DNA of 11,116 bases from JBOHPP01 sp050731755 (lineage in GTDB: Bacteria; Methylomirabilota; Methylomirabilia; Rokubacteriales; CSP1-6), in the NCBI GenBank assembly GCA_050731755.1, contig JBOHPP010000004.1, forward strand, positions 1 to 11,116, in the 5' to 3' direction. The position numbers and the translations under genes are program-made. The notes under the pieces were generated by a model. It saw only the letters and a program-made list of their open reading frames with translations. It was not told the DNA's origin and did not search any database. Numbering within the stretch: position 1 is the first letter of the stretch; the number at the start of each line of letters is the position of its first letter. Of the stretch, positions 6,764 to 11,116 are shown in pieces.

Positions 6764-7534
6764 ATGGCACCCACTACCCGGGCCAACTCGGGTCGGGGCG
6801 CCGCCGCGAGGCCACTCTCGCCGGCGGAGATCGAGCGCTTTCACCGGGACGGGTTTCTCGGGATCCCGGACTTCACGACGCCGGCCGACGTCCTCCAGGT
6901 CCGACAGATCGTGCTCGACCTCTACGCCAAGTTCCACCGGCTGCCGCCCCGGCACGTCCTCGACCTGGGCGAGGTCGGACGCCACGCCGGGCCGCAGCAA
7001 ATCCCCGAGATCAACTGGGCGCTCCAGCTCGCACCCGAGCTCAAGCAGACCCGGACGTTCGCCCGCTGCGCGGCGGTCGCCGAGCAACTGATCGGCTGCC
7101 CGATGGGGCACACCGGGTACGACCACGCCATCATCAAGCCGCCGCACAACGCCTGCGCCACGCCCTGGCACCAGGATCGTGTGTTTGCCGGCGACGCTGC
7201 CCCCCTCGTCAGCATCCACTTCTGGATCCCCACGCACGATGTGTCTATCGAGATGGGCTGCATGCAGTTCATCCCGGGAAGTCATCGGGGTCCGTTGCTG
7301 CCTCACCGCCGGAAAGACCTGCGGGCCCACGCGAAGGAGGCGGAGGGGGTCGACGCGTCCCAGGCGGTCGCCTGCCCGTTGCCGATCGGCGGGGCCACCG
7401 TGCATCACTCCCGGACTCTGCATTACACCGGTCCCAACACGACCGATGCGCCGCGCATCGCCTGGAGCCTCGAGTTCGCACCCCGGCTGCGCGAGCGGAT
7501 GTCCTGGCGCTCGCTCCTCCGCTTCCGCGGCTGA
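6764..7534 (+). CDS. Phytanoyl-CoA dioxygenase (PhyH) family oxygenase
   Basis: The protein has 256 residues from the ATG at 6764. An in-frame ATG at 6617 would add 49 residues that do not look like the family and would place a hairpin inside the gene; the start remains uncertain because no good ribosome site is seen. PhyH proteins are Fe(II)/2-oxoglutarate-dependent oxygenases. The iron ligands fit: H136 and D138 (WHQDR), distal H220 (TLHYTGPN), and R231 11 residues later as the 2-oxoglutarate-binding arginine, the spacing I recall for human PHYH. FHRDGFLGIPDF near 26-37 is the typical N-terminal entry. Substrates in this family vary widely (fatty acyl chains, amino acids, natural products), so hydroxylation of a metabolite of the neighbouring pathway is only a guess. 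It may be separately transcribed from both flanking units. Confidence 0.88.
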   Translation: MAPTTRANSGRGAAARPLSPAEIERFHRDGFLGIPDFTTPADVLQVRQIVLDLYAKFHRLPPRHVLDLGEVGRHAGPQQIPEINWALQLAPELKQTRTFARCAAVAEQLIGCPMGHTGYDHAIIKPPHNACATPWHQDRVFAGDAAPLVSIHFWIPTHDVSIEMGCMQFIPGSHRGPLLPHRRKDLRAHAKEAEGVDASQAVACPLPIGGATVHHSRTLHYTGPNTTDAPRIAWSLEFAPRLRERMSWRSLLRFRG

Positions 7535-7564
7535 CCCGCTCCCCGCCGTATCGCCCCGCGGCCC

Positions 7565-7594
7565 TTGACAACGACCCGGCGCCGCGCGCAGATT
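7565..7594 (+). promoter_or_regulatory. Candidate promoter for the enolase-superfamily gene cluster
   Basis: TTGACA (7565-7570) is a perfect -35 box in the 91-bp gap after the oxygenase gene. The best -10 is CAGATT (7589-7594) at 18 bp, only a weak match. It would serve the three overlapping genes that start at 7626. No other promoter-like signal is seen in the gap. Confidence 0.35.
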
Positions 7595-7625
7595 CTGCCC
7601 ACGTCCCCCTCGGGCCGGCCGCCAA

Positions 7626-8732
7626 GTGAAGATCACCGACCTGACGCTCACCCTCTTCGCGTGGGAGGGCATCCCGCCCACGCACTACGGCCGGCACACC
7701 GGCCGCTTCGGCGGCTCGAGCCAGCTCGGCCTGCTCACGCTGGGGACGGACGATGGTGTCGAGGGCCACGCCTTCCTGGGCTCGGCCATGCGAGGGGCGC
7801 ACCACGACGCCGGCTCTCTCGTCGAGGTGCTCAAGCCGCTCGTGCTGGGCCAGGATCCCCTCGAGCGCGAGCGGCTCTGGCAGGCGCTGTGGCAGCGGCA
7901 CCGGGCCACCACGTTCCGCGCCATCGGCGCCGTGGACGTGGCGCTGTGGGACCTCGCCGGCAAGATCGCCGGCCTGCCCGTTCACCGCCTGCTCGGCTCC
8001 TACCGCGAGAGCGCGCCCGCGTACGCCAGCAGCGCGGTCCTTTCGTCGCCCGAGGCGTACGCGGAAGAGGCGGCGCGGTTCAAGGCCGACGGCTGGCGGG
8101 CCTACAAGATCCACCCGCCGACCGATCCCGCCGTCGACATCGCGGTGGGCCAGGCGGTGCGCCGGGCGGTCGGCGACGACTACACGCTGATGCTCGATTC
8201 CACCTGGGCCTACCAGTACCCGGAGGCGCTCCGCGTCGGCCGGGCCATCGAGGCCCTGGGCTACCACTGGTACGAGGACCCGCTGGCCGACGACGATCTG
8301 CTCAACTACGTCAAGCTCAAGCAGCACCTCAGCATCCCCATCCTGGCCACCGAGTACACGCCCGGCGGCTTCACCGCTTTCGCGCCCTGGATCGTCCACG
8401 GCGCCACCGACTTTCTGCGCGGCGACGTCGCCGTCAAGGGCGGCATCACGCCGCTGGTAAAGACGGCCCACCTGGCCGAGGCGTTCCACATGAACGTCGA
8501 GATCCACCACGGCGGCAACTCGCTGAACAACGTGGCTAACCTGCACGTGCTCATGGCCATCGGGAACTCCGAGTTCTTCGAGGTGCTGCTGCCGGCGGCG
8601 GCCCAGAAGTACGGCCTCAGCGAAGACATCGAGGTCGACGCCCGCGGGCTGGTCCACGCGCCGAGCGGGCCCGGGCTGGGCGCCCGCATCGACTTCGATC
8701 TCATCGCCCGGCGCAAGACGGCAGTCCTGTGA
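7626..8732 (+). CDS. Mandelate racemase/muconate lactonizing enzyme family (enolase superfamily)
   Basis: The protein has 368 residues from the GTG at 7626; no strong ribosome site is seen. Enolase-superfamily enzymes abstract a proton next to a carboxylate using a Mg2+-bound enolate. The metal ligands are D191 (LMLDSTW), E217 (YEDPL) and E243 (ATEYT). The first base region is K161-I-H163 in place of the usual K-x-K. The other side has D267 (RGDVAVKGGIT) followed by H294/H295 (EIHHGG), a D...H dyad as in the mandelate racemase and acid-sugar dehydratase subgroup rather than the lysine of true muconate cycloisomerases. A sugar-acid or hydroxyacid dehydratase or racemase is therefore favoured over muconate cycloisomerase. 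It overlaps the amidohydrolase start by GTGA (8729-8732) and heads that three-gene unit. Confidence 0.88.
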   Translation: MKITDLTLTLFAWEGIPPTHYGRHTGRFGGSSQLGLLTLGTDDGVEGHAFLGSAMRGAHHDAGSLVEVLKPLVLGQDPLERERLWQALWQRHRATTFRAIGAVDVALWDLAGKIAGLPVHRLLGSYRESAPAYASSAVLSSPEAYAEEAARFKADGWRAYKIHPPTDPAVDIAVGQAVRRAVGDDYTLMLDSTWAYQYPEALRVGRAIEALGYHWYEDPLADDDLLNYVKLKQHLSIPILATEYTPGGFTAFAPWIVHGATDFLRGDVAVKGGITPLVKTAHLAEAFHMNVEIHHGGNSLNNVANLHVLMAIGNSEFFEVLLPAAAQKYGLSEDIEVDARGLVHAPSGPGLGARIDFDLIARRKTAVL

Positions 8733-9997
8733 GAATCCTCCGCGGCGGCACGCTCATCGATGGCACCGGCGCGGCCCCGGTGAAGGACGCCGCCGTGCTG
8801 ATCCGCGACGGGCGGATCGAGACGGTGACGACGGCCGGTACGACCGCGACCGCGCGAGACGCCGACGTCGTCGACGTCTCTGGCTGCACGATCCTGCCCG
8901 GCCTCATCGACTGCCACGACCACCTGGCTTTCCACGGCTACGAGCTGATCCGGCGCTGGCATCTCGACGAGCCGCCGAGCACCCGGCATCTGCGGACCGC
9001 TCGCGCGGCCGCCCGGATGCTGGCCGCCGGCTACACTGCCGTGCGAGACGGCGGCGGGCTCGACGCCGGCTTTCGCCTGGCCATCGAGCAAGGACTGCTG
9101 GTTGGCCCGCGGCTCGTGCTGTCGCTGGCCATCATGTCGCCCACCGGCGGCATCGGCGACCGCATCAGCCCGTCCAACCACACCGCGCCCTTCGCGGGCG
9201 ACGCCAGCCTGCCCAGCGGCGTCGCCAACGGCGTGCAGGACGTGCGCAACGTGGTGCGCGCGCTGGTCCGCGCCGGGGCCGACGTCATCAAGTGCGCCAC
9301 GACCGGAGGGGCCAGCTCGCGGCAGGGCCACGGCCCGCGCGACCGCGCCTTCAACCGCGATGAGCTGCAGGCCCTGGTGGACGAGGCCCACGCGCTGGGC
9401 CGGCGCGTCATGTGTCACGCGGTCGCCGGTCCGGGGCTGCGCCTGGCCGTCGAGGTGGGCGTGGACTCCATCGAGCACGGCTGCCATCTCGACGAGGATC
9501 CCGAGCTGATCCCCATGATGGCCGACAAGGGCATCGATTTCGTACCCACGCTCACCGTGTACGAGTACCACCGCGAGTCCCCCCAGCCCCACGTGCGCGA
9601 GCGGTCGCGGGCGCTACGTGAGCATCATCTCGAGAGCGTGCGCCGGGCGCTGGCTGCGGGCGTCAAGGTGCTGGCGGGCACCGACGCCGGAGGCCACGGT
9701 CATCCCGACAACGCGCTGGAGCTCGAACACCTGGTGGCCGCCGGCCTGACGCCGATGCAGGCGCTGCAGGCAGCCACGGGCCTGGCCGCCCAGTGCGTGG
9801 GGCTGGAACGAGAGATCGGGACGATCGAGAAGGGCAAGCGAGCCGACCTCGTGGTGGTGGAGGGCGATCCGCTTCAGGACATCCGCATTCTCCGGGACCG
9901 GCGGCGCATCAGGCTCGTCTTGAAGGACGGCGAGCCGGTGCTCCGCCCGGACGAACTCTTCGCATCGCAGGAGGGATCACAATGGGCCAGAACCTGA
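8729..9997 (+). CDS. Metal-dependent amidohydrolase family protein (imidazolonepropionase-like)
   Basis: The protein has 422 residues from a GTG overlapping the preceding stop. The amidohydrolase TIM-barrel pattern is complete: H63 and H65 (CHDHLAF), K188 (VIKCATTGG) as the likely carboxylated bridging lysine, H230 (MCHAVAG), H250 (IEHGCHL) and D319 (GTDAGG). A small N-terminal beta sandwich (LRGGTLIDGTG) and a C-terminal one (GKRADLVVVEGDPL) flank the barrel, as is normal. This is the large group annotated as imidazolonepropionase-like or Xaa-Pro dipeptidase-like, many of which hydrolyse N-acyl or N-blocked amino acids, lactams or lactones. The substrate is not defined here. Its last 16 bases overlap the next gene, whose ribosome site lies within it. 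Confidence 0.9.
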   Translation: MRILRGGTLIDGTGAAPVKDAAVLIRDGRIETVTTAGTTATARDADVVDVSGCTILPGLIDCHDHLAFHGYELIRRWHLDEPPSTRHLRTARAAARMLAAGYTAVRDGGGLDAGFRLAIEQGLLVGPRLVLSLAIMSPTGGIGDRISPSNHTAPFAGDASLPSGVANGVQDVRNVVRALVRAGADVIKCATTGGASSRQGHGPRDRAFNRDELQALVDEAHALGRRVMCHAVAGPGLRLAVEVGVDSIEHGCHLDEDPELIPMMADKGIDFVPTLTVYEYHRESPQPHVRERSRALREHHLESVRRALAAGVKVLAGTDAGGHGHPDNALELEHLVAAGLTPMQALQAATGLAAQCVGLEREIGTIEKGKRADLVVVEGDPLQDIRILRDRRRIRLVLKDGEPVLRPDELFASQEGSQWART

Positions 9998-10653
9998 CGT
10001 TGACCGCCGAGGACGGACACAAGCTCTCCGCATACCGCGCGGCGCCGACGGGCGCGCCCCGCGGCGGCATCGTGATCGTCCAGGAAATCTTCGGCGTCAA
10101 CTCCCACATCCGGCGCGTCACCGACGGCTACGCCGCCGAGAGCTACCCGGCGCTGGCGCCGGCGCTCTTCGATCGGGTGGAGCCCGGCGTGCAAATGGGC
10201 TACCAGCAGGCCGACATCGAGCGCGGCCGCGCCATCCGCGGCAAGATCGGTTGGGACAGCATGGTGATGGACATGCGGGCGGCGGTGGAGGCGCTTCGGG
10301 GCGAGCGGCTCAAGGTCGCCGTCATCGGATACTGCATGGGCGGCTCCCTGGCCTGGCTGGCGGCCACCCGAATCGACGGCGTCGCCGCCGCCGTCGGGTA
10401 CTATGGCGGCGCCGTCGCCGACTTCGCCAATGAGACGCCGCGCTGCCCGGTGCTGCTGCACTTCGGCGAGACCGACGCCTCCATCCCCAAGGAGCACTGG
10501 GATCGGATTCGCGAGGCCCATCCCGCCATCCCGATGCACATCTACCCGGCGGGTCACGGCTTCAACTGCGACGAGCGAGCCTCCTACCACGAGCAGAGCG
10601 CGCGGCTGGCTCGCCAGCGCACGCTGGAGTTCCTGCGGAAACACATGGCCTAG
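9982..10653 (+). CDS. Dienelactone hydrolase family protein
   Basis: The protein has 223 residues. The ATG at 9982 has AGGAGGG (9969-9975) six bases upstream and MGQNLTLTAEDGHKL is a normal start, so the longer frame from 9793 is not used. The family's features are present: E35 (VQEIFGVN), nucleophile C118 (GYCMGG), D165 (GETDASIP) and H192 (GHGFNCD). Its length matches the usual single-domain enzyme. True dienelactone hydrolases open 4-carboxymethylenebutenolide in chlorocatechol or 3-oxoadipate routes, but the family is broad. Beside an enolase-superfamily enzyme the classic pathway is tempting, yet that neighbour carries dehydratase/racemase-type residues. It ends the unit and is followed by a strong hairpin. 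Confidence 0.93.
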   Translation: MGQNLTLTAEDGHKLSAYRAAPTGAPRGGIVIVQEIFGVNSHIRRVTDGYAAESYPALAPALFDRVEPGVQMGYQQADIERGRAIRGKIGWDSMVMDMRAAVEALRGERLKVAVIGYCMGGSLAWLAATRIDGVAAAVGYYGGAVADFANETPRCPVLLHFGETDASIPKEHWDRIREAHPAIPMHIYPAGHGFNCDERASYHEQSARLARQRTLEFLRKHMA

Positions 10654-10655
10654 AG

Positions 10656-10684
10656 TCGGAGGGGGCCTCGGCGGCCCCCTCCGA
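10656..10684 (+). terminator. Strong hairpin after the dienelactone hydrolase gene (terminator-like)
   Basis: TCGGAGGGGGCC (10656-10667) pairs perfectly with GGCCCCCTCCGA (10673-10684) around loop TCGGC, two bases after the stop. No T-run follows (GACCTCCCCC), so classical Rho-independent termination is uncertain; an RNA-stabilising 3' hairpin is equally possible. Confidence 0.6.
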
Positions 10685-10705
10685 GACCTCCCCCAGGACA
10701 GGATT

Positions 10706-10724
10706 GCGCGGGCAAAGCCCGCGC
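10706..10724 (+). other. Short perfect hairpin in the convergent gap
   Basis: GCGCGGGC (10706-10713) pairs with GCCCGCGC (10717-10724) across loop AAA. It lies between the preceding hairpin and the large inverted repeat. The 8-mer GATTGCGC at its left edge (10702-10709) recurs at 10759-10766, at the left edge of the large repeat. No function is evident. Confidence 0.5.
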
Positions 10725-10760
10725 TCGAACAACGGCCAGGTACTGGGCTGGTGGTCAAGA

Positions 10761-10935
10761 TTGCGCCGGGGGCGGGGCGACGGGGGTGTGCGGCAGGGAT
10801 CGATGGGACCCCGTTCCCGCCCACTGGCCACGGACCCCGCGTACCCAGATGGAGCCCAGCCGCAACCGGTCAGCGGACGCGTGCTGCGTGGTCCCATCGA
10901 CCCCTGCCGCACACCCCCGTCGCCCCCGGCCGCAA
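10761..10935. repeat. Large imperfect inverted repeat (175 bp) between convergent genes
   Basis: The left arm (10761-10810) and right arm (10890-10935) are reverse complements. The inner 37 bp (10774-10810 with 10890-10926) match at 36 of 37 positions, the mismatch being 10799/10901. Outside that, both continue as TTGCG(G)CCGGGGGC with a short indel. The 79-base middle can form further short stems (CTGGCC with GGTCAG; CGCGT with ACGCG). The right arm ends two bases beyond the stop of the Sir2-like gene. There is no transposase, plausible gene or obvious target duplication. It could be a small non-autonomous repeat, a bidirectional RNA structure or a terminator-like element. Confidence 0.8.
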
Positions 10936-10937
10936 CG

Positions 10938-11116
10938 CTAGTCGTCGCCGGCGAGACGGGGGAGCAACGCGCTGATCGAGCCGCGCAGGACCGCGTCGGC
11001 CAGCTGATCCATGTCGGTGGGTTCGGCGTTGATGATCACCACCCGCGCGCCGGCCTCCTTGGCCACCGGCACCACCCCGGCGATGGGCCACACCGAGAGC
11101 TTGGTGCCGACGGCGA
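10938..11116 (-). CDS. Sir2-family NAD-dependent protein deacetylase, C-terminal end (partial)
   Basis: Read from the window end on the reverse strand, 58 residues lead to a TAG at 10938-10940; the rest is cut off. AVGTKLSVWPIAGVVP followed by GARVVIINAEPTDMD and ADAVLRGSISALLP is the characteristic end of a sirtuin, with the strand/turn contacting NAD ribose, the IIN strand, and the final helix. Sirtuins remove acyl groups from lysine using NAD+. The usual GTS is GTK here, which may alter NAD contact or may simply be lineage variation. The gene is convergent with the dienelactone hydrolase gene across 284 bp. A gene name such as cobB cannot be assigned from this fragment. Confidence 0.88.
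   Translation of the reverse strand, partial: AVGTKLSVWPIAGVVPVAKEAGARVVIINAEPTDMDQLADAVLRGSISALLPRLAGDD

Noticed and set aside
9793..9981. Longer start for the dienelactone hydrolase
   Set aside because: The extension overlaps the amidohydrolase gene in another frame, and the ATG at 9982 has a strong AGGAGGG and the expected N-terminus.
7626..10653. Classic chlorocatechol (muconate cycloisomerase plus dienelactone hydrolase) pathway
   Set aside because: The enolase-superfamily protein has a D...H dyad rather than the muconate-cycloisomerase lysine, and no catechol dioxygenase or maleylacetate reductase is present.
10761..10935. Inverted repeat as terminal repeats of an insertion sequence
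   Set aside because: Only 79 bp lie between the arms, with no transposase and no visible target-site duplication, so it is reported as a repeat only.
10403..10975. 190-codon open frame running through the convergent gap
   Set aside because: It starts inside the dienelactone hydrolase gene in another frame and crosses the inverted repeat; composition is not protein-like.
1..11116. tRNA, rRNA, CRISPR array, riboswitch or phage genes
   Set aside because: No cloverleaf, regularly spaced repeats, known aptamer cores or phage-like proteins were recognised by eye on either strand.

Overview
The window is GC-rich, densely coding bacterial DNA with many GTG starts and repeated 4-base GTGA stop/start overlaps (positions 120, 1478, 5651, 8729). 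A sigma-54 activator, a Sir2-type protein and a large set of small-molecule enzymes suggest a free-living, metabolically versatile soil or groundwater bacterium. The gene mix resembles Candidatus Rokubacteria/Methylomirabilota or a GC-rich proteobacterium, but nothing here fixes the taxon.

Region 1 (1-2626, + strand) is a signalling module. The end of a sensor histidine kinase overlaps an NtrC-type response regulator with an intact GAFTGA loop, which overlaps a small lipoprotein-like serine protease. After 171 noncoding bases comes a DUF1344-type small exported protein. That gap holds a near-consensus sigma-54 promoter (GG/GC 10 bp apart), a 17-bp palindrome at an enhancer-like distance, and a second palindrome touching the -24 box. 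The simplest reading is that the kinase/regulator pair switches on the exported protein through sigma-54. A strong terminator (2638-2669) separates it from the convergent gene that follows.

Region 2 (2674-4608, - strand) is a 644-residue alpha/beta-hydrolase-domain protein. It is divergent, across 74 bp, from region 3.

Region 3 (4683-10653, + strand) is a run of catabolic-type genes: two overlapping, dissimilar D-2-hydroxyacid dehydrogenases, a phytanoyl-CoA-dioxygenase-like oxygenase, an enolase-superfamily (mandelate racemase/muconate lactonizing) enzyme, an amidohydrolase and a dienelactone-hydrolase-family protein. The last three overlap one another and probably share one transcript, with a TTGACA-containing candidate promoter just upstream. 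Together they look like degradation of a carboxylic or sugar acid or lactone, but the substrate cannot be read from sequence.

Region 4 (10654-11116) is a 284-bp gap between convergent genes, holding two short hairpins and a large imperfect inverted repeat (arms of about 50 and 46 bp, loop of 79 bp). It is followed by the 3' end of a Sir2-family gene on the - strand, cut by the window edge. No tRNA, rRNA, CRISPR array, transposase or integrase was seen.
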